A stretch of DNA of 46,376 nt from CAZTDU01 sp050248795 (GTDB lineage: Bacteria > Pseudomonadota > Gammaproteobacteria > Burkholderiales > SG8-39). The position numbers and the translations under genes are program-made. How positions within the stretch are numbered: position 1 is the first letter of the stretch; each line of letters starts with the position of its first letter. Below the pieces are notes generated by a model. It had not been told where the DNA came from and made no database searches. It saw nothing but the letters and a program-made list of their open reading frames with translations. Below are positions 8,840 through 19,924 of the stretch, piece by piece. Location of the stretch: contig JBFWRS010000029.1 of assembly GCA_050248795.1 (NCBI GenBank), forward strand, positions 1-46,376, given 5' to 3'.

Positions 8840-9279
8840 GCGTCGGCGTCGGCACCCGCGCCCAGCATCCGGTCCACGGCCTCACGAGCCGGGGATGCCG
8901 GCAACGCGTCGCGCAGCTCGCGCAGAGCCGCCAGCGCGGCCGGGCTCAGTGCGGCAGCCTTGTGCAATGCGGCATGCGGGCCGGGAAGTCCGCTCGGTTG
9001 CACCCTCACAGAAACTGCATTAACCTTCGACCCCAGTCCATGCAGGGACTCGCTCAGGGTCCCCGCTAGCAGTTTCAGCTTTGCTGCCGCGGCGGGATTT
9101 GCGGCAAGAAGCACTAGGGTTTCTCCCCGGATGTTGGCGCCGCGCAGCTGCGTGGCCAGTTCAGGGGGCAGGAAATCGACGCAATGTCTTGAAAGCGCGA
9201 GTATTTGCCGCGCTTTCGCGAGAACAGGCTGAAGCTCCTCGCCGGAGTCCAGGTAGCGGTCGATTCTGGAAAGCTTCAT
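8767..9279 (-). CDS. dciA: DciA-like protein (DUF721), replicative helicase loader/operator
   Basis: DciA replaces DnaC/DnaI in most bacteria and helps load the DnaB helicase. The 170-residue product has the DUF721 (KH-like) domain at about residues 15-100: leucine-rich PVLAKARQILALSRHCVDFL, then LRGANIRGETLVLLAANPA and a helix with AAAAKLKLLAGTL. The C-terminal third is low-complexity, Ala/Pro/Ser/Arg-rich and probably disordered. The slot between lpxC and secA is where dciA lies in Pseudomonas (PA4405). ATG at 9279 is chosen over the in-frame TTG at 9288. The 3' end overlaps the 61-residue membrane protein convergently. Confidence 0.8.
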   Translation of the reverse strand: MKLSRIDRYLDSGEELQPVLAKARQILALSRHCVDFLPPELATQLRGANIRGETLVLLAANPAAAAKLKLLAGTLSESLHGLGSKVNAVSVRVQPSGLPGPHAALHKAAALSPAALAALRELRDALPASPAREAVDRMLGAGADADAQSSPSSRSPKSSSRTKRTTPRIT

Positions 9280-9307
9280 CGAGGGCAAAGCTCAGGGGGA
9301 AGGCAGC

Positions 9308-10267
9308 ATGCAGATTATCTTGATCCCCAGCCGCCTGGCAAAGGCGAAGACGATTACTGTCTCGCTGGGGCACTTCGTCGGCCTGGCCGTCGGCGGGGCC
9401 TTGCTCCTGGTTGCCCTGACCGGACTGCTCTACTGGGGCTCACTCAAGCTGGCCGTGGAGTTCCGTGTGCCGTTGCTCCAGGACATGGTCACTGCCGCGA
9501 AGCCGGCAGAATCCGACCGCGGGCGCGAGTTCGTCCAGCAGAACCTGAATGCCATGGCGGTGAAGCTTGGCGAGATGCAGGCCCAGCTGACGCGGCTGGA
9601 TGCGCTGGGCGAGCGCCTTTCCGCGCTTGCGGGATTCAGGCCGCAGGATTTCCGCTTCAGCGAGTCGCCCGGCCTGGGTGGCGCCGCCTCGACGCTGCTG
9701 CCGGCGCAGAACCTGTCCCTCAAGGAGTTCAGTGAACGGCTGCTGGAAGTGTCGCGGACGCTGGAGAACCGGACCGACATGCTCGGCCTGCTCGAGGCGC
9801 AGTTGTTCGAACAGGCGGTGCGCAAGAAGCTGATGCCGACGATGATGCCGGTCAACGCGCCCTACAACGCATCCGGGTTCGGCATCCGCATCGACCCGAT
9901 CACCGGCCAGCAGGCCATGCATGAGGGCATCGACTTCATCGCCGATACCGGAACGCCGATCGTCGCGGCCGCGGGCGGCGTGGTGCAGTTCGCGGGATTT
10001 CACCCGCAGTACGGTTACATGATAGACATCGAGCACGGCAACGACCTTGTCACGCGCTATGCGCACGCCTCGAAGCTGCTGGTCAAGCAGGGCGATGTGG
10101 TGCAGCGCGGGCGCCACATTGCGAACGTCGGCTCCACCGGCCGCTCCACCGGGCCTCACCTGCATTTCGAGGTGCGCTTCAAGGGCGCTCCGCAGAATCC
10201 GAACCGGTTCCTGGTCGCCTCGACCAAGACGCCGGTCGCCCAGCGCGCGACGCGCGCGCGTCGCTGA
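9308..10267 (+). CDS. Membrane-anchored M23 (LytM) peptidase
   Basis: This 319-residue protein has a short cytoplasmic N terminus, one transmembrane helix (about 20-45), a helical, probably coiled-coil periplasmic region (about 70-175) and a C-terminal M23 domain (about 185-300). The zinc-site motifs are intact: H205-x3-D209 in HEGIDF, and HLH at 284-286 in GPHLHFEVRF, so it should be an active peptidoglycan endopeptidase acting on peptide cross-links, unlike the degenerate EnvC/NlpD activators. Divergent from dciA and directly before secA, a common betaproteobacterial arrangement. Its substrate bond cannot be read from sequence. Confidence 0.9.
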   Translation: MQIILIPSRLAKAKTITVSLGHFVGLAVGGALLLVALTGLLYWGSLKLAVEFRVPLLQDMVTAAKPAESDRGREFVQQNLNAMAVKLGEMQAQLTRLDALGERLSALAGFRPQDFRFSESPGLGGAASTLLPAQNLSLKEFSERLLEVSRTLENRTDMLGLLEAQLFEQAVRKKLMPTMMPVNAPYNASGFGIRIDPITGQQAMHEGIDFIADTGTPIVAAAGGVVQFAGFHPQYGYMIDIEHGNDLVTRYAHASKLLVKQGDVVQRGRHIANVGSTGRSTGPHLHFEVRFKGAPQNPNRFLVASTKTPVAQRATRARR

Positions 10268-10308
10268 GGTTTCGCGCCAGCCGGCGCGCGGGGCAGCTCC
10301 GCCTCGCG

Positions 10309-10317
10309 TGCTAAAAT
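10309..10317 (+). promoter_or_regulatory. Candidate extended -10 promoter for secA
   Basis: TGC-TAAAAT is a near-consensus extended -10, almost identical to the element before lpxC. It would place the transcript start near 10324, leaving a 5' leader of about 37 bases. No SecM-like arrest gene precedes secA. The leader carries no clear Shine-Dalgarno directly before the secA ATG. Confidence 0.45.
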
Positions 10318-10360
10318 TCGTGTTTTTTCCGGGGGATGGATCACCCTTTCCTCCGCCTTC

Positions 10361-13114
<2,754 letters not shown>

Positions 13115-13121
13115 CAGAGCG

Positions 13122-14339
13122 ATGGCCGTCAACCTTCCGCCGCCCGATCCCCTGGCGCTCCATCCGGTCGCCGGCGTGGAGCTCGGCGTCGCCATGGCGG
13201 GCATCAAGAAGGCGGGACGCAGGGACCTGCTGCTGATGAGGCTCTCGCCTGGCGCAGTGGTTGCCGGCGTCTTCACGCGGAACCGTTTCTGCGCAGCGCC
13301 GGTGCTGCTGGCAAGGAAGCACCTCGCCGGCGGGGACGTCCGGGCACTGGTGGTGAATACCGGCAACGCAAATGCCGGTACCGGCAGCGACGGCCTCGCA
13401 CGCGCCGCCCGCGTCTGCGCGGCTGTCGCGCGGGCGATCGGCTGCAGGCAGAACCAGGTGCTGCCATTCTCCACCGGCGTGATCATGGAGCCGCTGCCTG
13501 CCGAGCGCATCGTCGCCGGGCTGCCCGCGGCGGTGGTGGATCTGCGCGCAGACAACTGGCCGCAGGCAGCCGAGGCGATCATGACGACGGACACTGTTCC
13601 CAAGGCGGCATCGCGGCGCGTCAAGCTTGCCGGGGGCATCGTCACGGTGACCGGCATCGCCAAGGGATCCGGCATGATCCGCCCGGACATGGCGACCATG
13701 CTCGGCTTCGTCGCCACCGACGCGCGCGTCGACAGGCGCGCGCTGTCCTCGCTGTTGCGCGCGAGCGCGAACCGTTCGTTCAATTCGGTCAGCGTCGATG
13801 GCGACATGTCGACCAACGACTCATTCATGCTGGTGGCTACCGGTGCTTCCGGCATCGCGCCGCGCAGCCGCGCGGACCGGGCTGCGCTCGCGGGCGCGAT
13901 CGACGACGTGTCGGTGGCGCTCGCGCAGGCCATCGTGCGCGACGGGGAGGGCGCAACCAAGTTCGTCACCGTGCGGATTGAAGGCGGGCGCAGCGTAGCC
14001 GAGTGCCGGCGCGTCGCATATGCGATCGCGCACTCGCCGCTGGTGAAGACTGCGTTCTTCGCCTCCGACCCCAACCTCGGACGCATCCTCGCCGCCATCG
14101 GGTACTCCGGGATTCCGGCGCTCGACACCGCGAAGGTCGACCTCTGGATGGACGATGTGCATGTCGTCAAGCGCGGCTGCCGCAATCCCGCCTATCGCGA
14201 GGAAAACGGCGCTGCCGTGCTGGCAAAACCGGAGTTCGAGGTGCGTGCGGCGCTGCACCGCGGACGCGCCGCAGCCACGATCTGGACCTGCGACCTGTCC
14301 TATGACTACGTGAAGATCAACGCGGAATACAGGACCTGA
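13122..14339 (+). CDS. argJ: ArgJ, glutamate N-acetyltransferase / amino-acid acetyltransferase
   Basis: ArgJ transfers the acetyl group from N-acetylornithine to glutamate, recycling acetyl in arginine synthesis; some members also use acetyl-CoA. The 405-residue precursor should cleave itself into alpha and beta chains before the nucleophile Thr192 in KGSGMIRPDMATMLGF, which is intact. The oxyanion-hole motif STGVI is at about 117-121 and NSVSVDGDMSTND is conserved. Whether the enzyme is bifunctional (acetyl-CoA use) cannot be decided from sequence. The stop overlaps the next start by one base (TGATG), so the DUF815 ATPase is likely co-translated, although its role is unrelated. Confidence 0.97.
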   Translation: MAVNLPPPDPLALHPVAGVELGVAMAGIKKAGRRDLLLMRLSPGAVVAGVFTRNRFCAAPVLLARKHLAGGDVRALVVNTGNANAGTGSDGLARAARVCAAVARAIGCRQNQVLPFSTGVIMEPLPAERIVAGLPAAVVDLRADNWPQAAEAIMTTDTVPKAASRRVKLAGGIVTVTGIAKGSGMIRPDMATMLGFVATDARVDRRALSSLLRASANRSFNSVSVDGDMSTNDSFMLVATGASGIAPRSRADRAALAGAIDDVSVALAQAIVRDGEGATKFVTVRIEGGRSVAECRRVAYAIAHSPLVKTAFFASDPNLGRILAAIGYSGIPALDTAKVDLWMDDVHVVKRGCRNPAYREENGAAVLAKPEFEVRAALHRGRAAATIWTCDLSYDYVKINAEYRT

Positions 14340-15229
14340 TGGGAACGCAGACGGACAAGCTGATGGCGCGCCTGGATCGGGTGCTCGCGCAGGTGGAGCA
14401 GGCGCTTCCGCCCGCAGTGCCGGCAACCGACTGGAAGGCGAGCATCGCCTTCCGCTGGCGCAAGAGCGCCGCGCTGGGCAGCGCGCGCGGCTGGCTGCAG
14501 CCGGTACGCCACGTGCATCGCATGCGCCTCGCCGACCTGCAGGGCATCGACACGCAGATCCGCAAGGTGGAGCAGAACACGCGCCAGTTCGTCGAGGGCA
14601 GGCCGGCAAACAACGTGCTGCTCACCGGTGCCCGCGGCACCGGCAAGTCATCCATCGTGAAGGCCCTGCTGAGCAAGTACGCGCAGCGCGGCCTGCGCCT
14701 GATCGAGGTGGAGAAGAACGACCTTGCCGACCTTCCGGCGATCGTCGACCTGGTTGGCGAAAGGCCGGAGCGGTTCCTGCTATTCTGCGACGACCTGACG
14801 TTCGAGGGCGGGGATGCAGGCTACATCGCGTTGAAGGTGGCGCTGGACGGATCGATCTCGTCCACCAGCGAGAACCTGCTGATCTACGCGACTTCGAACC
14901 GCCGGCACCTGATGCCCGAGTACATGACCGAGAACCTCGAAACCAGGTACGTCGGCGAGGAGATCCACCCCGGCGAGTCGGTCGAGGAGAAGATTTCCCT
15001 GTCCGAGCGTTTCGGCCTCTGGGTGTCGTTCTACCCCTTCGACCAGGACGAATACCTCGCCATCGTTGCGCACTGGATGGGGCACTTCGGCTGCGGCGCG
15101 AGGGAAGCCTTGGCCGCGCGCGAGGAGGCGCTGCAATGGGCGCTGCTGCGCGGCTCGCGCAGCGGACGCGTCGCCTATCAGTTCGCGAGGGACTGGTCAG
15201 GCAAGCACGCGGCGAAATCGAAGAAGTAG
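14339..15229 (+). CDS. AAA-type ATPase of the DUF815 family
   Basis: The 296-residue protein has a variable N-terminal helical region (1-85) and an AAA domain with Walker A GARGTGKS (97-104), a Walker B-like FLLFCDDLTFE around residue 145, and a sensor segment LLIYATSNRRHLMPEY with an N and R pair near 183-186. This pattern is diagnostic for DUF815, a widely conserved ATPase family without an established biochemical role. It starts within the argJ stop codon, and the next gene starts 5 bases after it ends, so all three are probably one transcript. The tail is lysine-rich (KHAAKSKK). Function unknown. Confidence 0.88.
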   Translation: MGTQTDKLMARLDRVLAQVEQALPPAVPATDWKASIAFRWRKSAALGSARGWLQPVRHVHRMRLADLQGIDTQIRKVEQNTRQFVEGRPANNVLLTGARGTGKSSIVKALLSKYAQRGLRLIEVEKNDLADLPAIVDLVGERPERFLLFCDDLTFEGGDAGYIALKVALDGSISSTSENLLIYATSNRRHLMPEYMTENLETRYVGEEIHPGESVEEKISLSERFGLWVSFYPFDQDEYLAIVAHWMGHFGCGAREALAAREEALQWALLRGSRSGRVAYQFARDWSGKHAAKSKK

Positions 15230-15234
15230 ACACC

Positions 15235-16104
15235 GTGATCGTCGACGTCGCCGCAGCGGTGATCCTGCGCGCCGACGGCGCCTTCCTGCTGGCGCGGCGC
15301 CCGCCGGGCAAAGTGTATGCGGGCTGGTGGGAATTCCCGGGCGGTAAGGTCGAGCCGGACGAGCGGCCCGAGAAGGCGCTCGCGCGCGAACTCACCGAGG
15401 AACTCGGCATCCGTGTTCGCACCGCGTATCCCTGGATCACACGTGTGTTCACGTACGAGCACGCCACCGTGCGCCTGCATTTCTTTCGCGTTACGGCCTG
15501 GGACGGTAGTCCGCAGCCCAGAGAAGGGCAGTTGATCGAGTGGCAGCGCGTCGGTTGTCCGATGCTTGAGCCGATGCTGCCCGCCAATGCGCCGGTGCTG
15601 GCGTCGCTTGGCTTGCCGTACGAGTACGCCATCACTGGCGCCGATACCTCGCTTGGCCAGATCGAAGCACGGCTGCGCAGCGGGCTGAAGCTCCTGCGCC
15701 TGCGTGGCAGCGCTCCGGCGGGCACCGCCGAGCTCGCCAGCAGTCATGGCGCGCGCGTCCTCGGTGCGCCGGGCGAAGGCCTGGACGGGATTCACTTCAC
15801 TGCGGCGGAACTGATGGCGCTGCGAGCGCGTCCCGCGGCGGGCCTGTGCGCGGCGTCGTGCCACACGCGCGAAGAACTGGACAGGGCGATGGCGCTTGGC
15901 ATGGACTTCGCAGTCCTCGGCCCGGTAAAGCCGACCGCCACGCACCCGGGGGCGGTGCCGCTGGGTTGGCAGGGATTCGCGCAGATAGCCTGCTGCACCA
16001 GCATTCCCGTCTACGCGATCGGCGGCATGCGGCGCGAAGACCTCGTCGATGCCTGGACGGCGGGCGCCCACGGCATCGCCATGATCCGCGGTAGTTGGGC
16101 CTGA
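15235..16104 (+). CDS. Nudix hydrolase fused to a ThiE-like (TMP synthase) domain
   Basis: The N-terminal half (about 1-130) is a MutT-type Nudix domain with a complete Nudix box from G37 to about residue 60 (GGKVEPDE, seven residues, RELTEELGI). It would hydrolyse an oxidised or damaged nucleoside triphosphate such as 8-oxo-dGTP. The C-terminal half (about 140-289) is a TIM barrel related to thiamine-phosphate synthase/TenI, with MDFAVLGPVKPTATHPG and IPVYAIGGM. The same fusion occurs in Pseudomonas (PA4400). The GTG at 15235 is chosen because the domain begins immediately after it; a longer in-frame start at 15136 lies inside the ATPase gene. No thiamine role is proven for the fused barrel. 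Confidence 0.88.
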   Translation: MIVDVAAAVILRADGAFLLARRPPGKVYAGWWEFPGGKVEPDERPEKALARELTEELGIRVRTAYPWITRVFTYEHATVRLHFFRVTAWDGSPQPREGQLIEWQRVGCPMLEPMLPANAPVLASLGLPYEYAITGADTSLGQIEARLRSGLKLLRLRGSAPAGTAELASSHGARVLGAPGEGLDGIHFTAAELMALRARPAAGLCAASCHTREELDRAMALGMDFAVLGPVKPTATHPGAVPLGWQGFAQIACCTSIPVYAIGGMRREDLVDAWTAGAHGIAMIRGSWA

Positions 16105-16108
16105 AGCC

Positions 16109-16288
16109 CTAGTTGCCCGGTTCTTCCGGCGGTTCCGGCACGGCCTGTACCGGCACGCGGTAGGCTTCGCTTGCCCACGCACCCAGGTCGATCAACTTGC
16201 AGCGTTCGCCGCAGAAGGGGCGGTACGGGTTGGCCTTCGCGTCGAAGGGCGCCTGCACGCCGCAACGCGGGCACGCAACCGTCCTCAC
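16109..16288 (-). CDS. yacG: YacG, DNA gyrase inhibitor / zinc-finger protein
   Basis: This 59-residue protein, too short for many ORF scans, carries the full YacG zinc site: CPRCG (C6, C9) and PFCGERC (C26, C30), followed by the conserved KLIDLGAWASEAYRVP. YacG binds GyrB and blocks DNA binding by gyrase in E. coli. The C-terminal tail is acidic and proline-rich (VPEPPEEPGN). The GTG start overlaps the zapD stop (GTGA at 16285-16288), so it is translationally coupled to zapD, the usual partner. It converges on the Nudix-ThiE gene with only 4 bases between the stops. Confidence 0.93.
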   Translation of the reverse strand: MRTVACPRCGVQAPFDAKANPYRPFCGERCKLIDLGAWASEAYRVPVQAVPEPPEEPGN

Positions 16289-17043
16289 AGGTTGCAGAAG
16301 GTCAGTTCGAAGGGCAGATCGGCTTCCGCGGTGCGGTTGCGCGATTCATCCGCGCCCTGGGTGAGAAAGCGTACGTTCAGCACGTACTTGTTCGCGCTGA
16401 TCTCCGGCACGCAGCCATGGCCCTCTTCCAGGGTCACGCGAAGCATCTGCGCGGTCTTCCCCCCCAGCATCTGCTGGTACGTTCCCTGCGGCGCGGTAAG
16501 CGTCTGCGGTTTTCCGGATTCCCGCAGGATGCGCAGGATGATGGCCGAGCCGTCGCGCAACGGGTACAGCGGGCTTGTCCAGGCGGTCAGCTGGCCGATC
16601 CTCTCGTCTGCCGGCCGGTGCAGCCAGTAGTGGTACGACGGTAGGTCGAATTCGCACGCGCCGCCCGGAATGCCGGTGCGCTGCTTGATCGACATCAGCC
16701 AGTCGTTCTCGCGCAGGTACTGGCCTATGCGCCCAGTCATGGAAAACAACGCCGCCGCCGCCTGTTCGATGTCGCGAAGGACGTTGTTGAGCGCGTCCTC
16801 CGAGATCTCCGGGTTGTTCCGGAATGACAGCAGCACCTGCTTCTGGCGCTCGAGTTCCTGCAGCAGGTCCGACTTCAGGTCTGCGCGACTGGAAACCTCG
16901 AGGATCTCGAACAGCGTCAGCAGCGCGACGTGGTGATCGAGCGGGTCGGTGCGCGCAATGAAGTGGCGGGAACGCTCGAACAGATCCTCCAGGCGCAGCA
17001 GCGTCCGGATGCGTTCATTGAGCGGATACTCAAAAGTGATCAC
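16285..17043 (-). CDS. zapD: ZapD, FtsZ-bundling protein
   Basis: ZapD (DUF1342) binds the FtsZ C-terminal peptide and cross-links protofilaments. The 252-residue length fits. The N terminus ITFEYPLNERIRTLLRLEDL is the family hallmark, followed by a helical domain and a beta domain with the conserved DLPSYHYWLHRPADERIGQL (about 150-170). The predicted start is GTG at 17043. Sitting in the coaE-zapD-yacG order, in the same window as its partner ftsZ, the assignment is firm. Confidence 0.96.
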   Translation of the reverse strand: MITFEYPLNERIRTLLRLEDLFERSRHFIARTDPLDHHVALLTLFEILEVSSRADLKSDLLQELERQKQVLLSFRNNPEISEDALNNVLRDIEQAAAALFSMTGRIGQYLRENDWLMSIKQRTGIPGGACEFDLPSYHYWLHRPADERIGQLTAWTSPLYPLRDGSAIILRILRESGKPQTLTAPQGTYQQMLGGKTAQMLRVTLEEGHGCVPEISANKYVLNVRFLTQGADESRNRTAEADLPFELTFCNL

Positions 17044-17128
17044 GCCCGCCTGTTATGCCCGTGGAGGCCCGGGAAAAGGAAAGTTGCTGGATTCTGAAGG
17101 ATTTGCAAGTTGATTACAAATTGACTTC

Positions 17129-17752
17129 TCAAGAGCGGGCCAGGTTCCCCTGCCTCTGCGACTCGTCGAGGTAGCGCGCGTGCAGGGCCGCAATTTGTTG
17201 ATGCAGCGCAGCAAGAGTGCCGCTGTTGTCGATCACATCGTCCGCCGCTGCGCGCCGAACTTCGCGGCTTGCCTGCGCCGCGATGATGCGACGTACCTCG
17301 TCCGGCGACAGCCCGCTGCGCGCACCCACGCGCGCGACCTGCTGGTCTTCGCTGCAATCCACCACCGCTATGCGATGCACGCGCTTGCGGTAGTCGCCGG
17401 ACTCGATGAGCAGCGGTACGACCAGCACCGCATAGGGGCCGCGTGCGGCTTCGAGCCTGCGCCCGGACTCCGCGCGTATCAACGGATGCAGGATGCCTTC
17501 GAGCCTCGCCTTCGCGGCGCGGTCGGCGAACACGATCTCGCGGACGCGTTTGCGGTCCATCGAGCCATCTGCCGCGATTGCCTCGTCGCCAAACGCGTCC
17601 CGTATCGCGGCGATCGCCGCGCCGCTGGGGCGGGTCAGCTCGTGCGCAATGGCATCTGCATCGACCACCGACGCGCCGAGGCGGGCAAACTCGTCCGCGG
17701 CCGCGCTCTTGCCGCTGCCTATGCCCCCGGTCAGCCCGACGACGAACGGCAT
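17129..17752 (-). CDS. coaE: CoaE, dephospho-CoA kinase
   Basis: CoaE performs the last step of coenzyme A synthesis, phosphorylating the 3'-hydroxyl of dephospho-CoA. The 207-residue product begins MPFVVGLTGGIGSGKS with the P-loop at 9-16; DADAIAHEL, the lid-region DRAAKARLEGILHP, and PLLIESG plus the adenine-proximal VDCSEDQQVAR segment follow. Its ATG overlaps the pilD stop by one base (TGATG on the minus strand), as expected for coupled translation. An 85-base stretch separates it from zapD. Confidence 0.97.
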   Translation of the reverse strand: MPFVVGLTGGIGSGKSAAADEFARLGASVVDADAIAHELTRPSGAAIAAIRDAFGDEAIAADGSMDRKRVREIVFADRAAKARLEGILHPLIRAESGRRLEAARGPYAVLVVPLLIESGDYRKRVHRIAVVDCSEDQQVARVGARSGLSPDEVRRIIAAQASREVRRAAADDVIDNSGTLAALHQQIAALHARYLDESQRQGNLARS

Positions 17753-18615
17753 CAGCTGAACTGCGGCAGCCAGCGCTGCGAGATGTCGTTGCCCCAGAAG
17801 AGCGCGATCGCGCCAGCGGCGGCCAGATAGGGCCCGAACGGCAGCGGCACCCCGCGCCTGTGCCTTCCGGCCAGCACCATGCCGATGCCGATAGCTGCAC
17901 CGACGAAAGAAGACAGCAGGATCACCAGGGGAAGTGCCGACCAGCCCAGCCAGGCGCCGATCGCCGCGAGCAGCTTGAAGTCGCCATAGCCCATGCCTTC
18001 CTTGCCGGTCGCGAGCTTGAATCCCCAGTACACCAGCCACAGCACCAGGTATCCCGCGATTGCGCCGGTGACCGCGGCGTGAAGCGGCACGAAGCCGCCG
18101 CCTAGGTTGAAGGCGAGACCGGCCCACAGCAGGGGCAGCGTGAGATCGTCAGGCAGGTACTGCGTGTCGTAGTCGATCAGCGCCAGCGCGAGCAGGGTCC
18201 ATGTGAACAGCATGGCGCCTGCGGCTGCGAGCGAGAACCCGTAACGGCTCGCGGCGTAGGCGGCAATCGCGCCGCCGGCGAGCTCGACGATCGGGTACCG
18301 CAGTCCTATGCGCTTGCCGCAGCCGGCGCAGCGCCCGCGCAGCCACAGCCAGCTGAGGACCGGGATATTCTCGTGCGCGCGGATCGTGCGGCCGCAGCCG
18401 GGGCAGCCCGAGCGCGGCACGACGAGGTTGTAGGGCGCCACCGGAGGGACATCGCGGCCTTCCAGTTCCGCGCATTGCGCCCGCCAATCGCGCTCCATCA
18501 TCTTCGGCACGCGATGGATGACGACGTTCAGGAAGCTGCCCACGCACAACCCCAGGGCCAGCGCGACCCAGGGGAGAACCGAAGTCTGGGCGAGCCAGCC
18601 CAGGGCTTCCGGCAC
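17752..18615 (-). CDS. pilD: PilD, type IV prepilin peptidase / N-methyltransferase
   Basis: PilD cleaves the leader of type IV prepilins and type II secretion pseudopilins and methylates the new N terminus. The 287-residue protein has about seven to eight hydrophobic helices. The cytoplasmic zinc-binding cysteines are present as SGCPGCG and GRCAGCG; the two catalytic aspartates are in ALIDYDTQYLPDD and MGYGDFKLLAAIGAWLG. GTG at 18615 is the predicted start, 6 bases after the pilC stop. Both cysteine pairs and both aspartates are intact, so the enzyme should be active. Confidence 0.96.
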   Translation of the reverse strand: MPEALGWLAQTSVLPWVALALGLCVGSFLNVVIHRVPKMMERDWRAQCAELEGRDVPPVAPYNLVVPRSGCPGCGRTIRAHENIPVLSWLWLRGRCAGCGKRIGLRYPIVELAGGAIAAYAASRYGFSLAAAGAMLFTWTLLALALIDYDTQYLPDDLTLPLLWAGLAFNLGGGFVPLHAAVTGAIAGYLVLWLVYWGFKLATGKEGMGYGDFKLLAAIGAWLGWSALPLVILLSSFVGAAIGIGMVLAGRHRRGVPLPFGPYLAAAGAIALFWGNDISQRWLPQFS

Positions 18616-18621
18616 CGCCCT

Positions 18622-19839
18622 TTACACCGCCTGGCCGAGCTTGAATATCGGCAGGTACATGGCGACGACCATGCCGCCGATGAGCGTGCCGAGGACCACC
18701 ATGATCAGCGGTTCCATGAGGGAGGAGAGCGCTTCGACAGCATCGTCAACCTCGGCCTCGAAGAAGTCGGCAGCCTTGGACAGCATGGAGTCGAGCGCAC
18801 CGGTTTCCTCGCCGATCGAGCACATTTGCAGCACCATGTTCGGGAAAACGTTGGTGTTCTGCATCGCCACGGTCAGGGATGTGCCGGTGGACACTTCCTG
18901 CTGTATCTGCTTGGTTGCCATCATGTAGACGTGATTGCCGGAGGCACCGCCTACGGAATCCAGCGCCTCGACGAGCGGCACGCCCGCGGCGAACATGGTT
19001 GACAGCGTGCGCGTCCAGCGCGCGATCGTGGACTTGCGCACCAGGTCTCCGAACACGGGCAGCCGCAGCATCAGCTTGTCCATGAAGATCTGCAGTGCGA
19101 GCGACCTCTTCCAGGCTTCGAAGAAGCCGTAGATGCTGCCGCCGATCACCGGGAAGATGATGTACCAGTAGGCGACGAACCAGTCGGACAGCGCCATGAC
19201 GAACAATGTCGGGCCCGGCAGGTCGGCGCCGAAGCTGGTGAAGACCTGCTTGAACGCCGGGATCACGAAAATCATGATGACCGCGGTGATGATGAACGCG
19301 ACCGCGATGATCGCAATCGGATAGAACAGCGCCGCCTTGATCTTCGACTTGATCGCGATGATCTTTTCCTTGTACGACGCCAGGCGGTCGAGCAGCGTCT
19401 CCAGGATGCCGGCCTGTTCGCCCGCGTGCACCAGGTTGCAGAACAGCGCGTCGAAATAGAGCGGGTACTTGCGGAACGCCGCCGCGAGGGACGATCCCGT
19501 CTCGACGTCGGTCTTGATGTCGTACAGCAGCTTGGCCACCGCGGCGTTGGAAGCCCCCTTGCCGACGATGTCGAACGACTGCAGCAGCGGCACCCCGGCT
19601 TTCATCATGGTTGCCAATTGCCGCGTGAAGAGGGAGATGTCCTTCTCGGAGATGCTGCCCCCTCCCTTGAGGCGCTGCTTCTTGATTTTCGTTACCAGTA
19701 CACCCTGGCGGCGCAACTGCGCGGAAACGACGTTCTCCCCCCCGGCACGCATCTCGCCACGGACGATCTTGCCGCCCTTGTCCTTGCCTTCCCAGAGGAA
19801 GACCGCCTCCTTGACCCCACCCTTTGCCGCTGTCGCCAT
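18622..19839 (-). CDS. pilC: PilC, type IV pilus inner-membrane platform protein
   Basis: PilC is the polytopic core that PilB and PilT act on to extend and retract the pilus. The 405-residue product has two T2SSF domains (about 70-195 and 275-395) and three to four transmembrane helices (for example ALFYPIAIIAVAFIITAVIM and the C-terminal PLIMVVLGTLIGGMVVAM). Typical motifs include FTRQLATMMKAGVPLLQSFD and the duplicate RTLSTMFAAGVPLVEALDSV. The Shine-Dalgarno GGAG precedes the ATG. The usual upstream partner pilB is absent; a CNNM/CorC gene occupies that position. Confidence 0.96.
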   Translation of the reverse strand: MATAAKGGVKEAVFLWEGKDKGGKIVRGEMRAGGENVVSAQLRRQGVLVTKIKKQRLKGGGSISEKDISLFTRQLATMMKAGVPLLQSFDIVGKGASNAAVAKLLYDIKTDVETGSSLAAAFRKYPLYFDALFCNLVHAGEQAGILETLLDRLASYKEKIIAIKSKIKAALFYPIAIIAVAFIITAVIMIFVIPAFKQVFTSFGADLPGPTLFVMALSDWFVAYWYIIFPVIGGSIYGFFEAWKRSLALQIFMDKLMLRLPVFGDLVRKSTIARWTRTLSTMFAAGVPLVEALDSVGGASGNHVYMMATKQIQQEVSTGTSLTVAMQNTNVFPNMVLQMCSIGEETGALDSMLSKAADFFEAEVDDAVEALSSLMEPLIMVVLGTLIGGMVVAMYLPIFKLGQAV

Positions 19840-19924
19840 GAAGTTTTCTCCGCTAGGTGCTGCCGGACTTCAGCAAACCATGATGCCCTGCGTCCAGCGC
19901 TTTGTAAAGCCTCAAGATCGCGCG

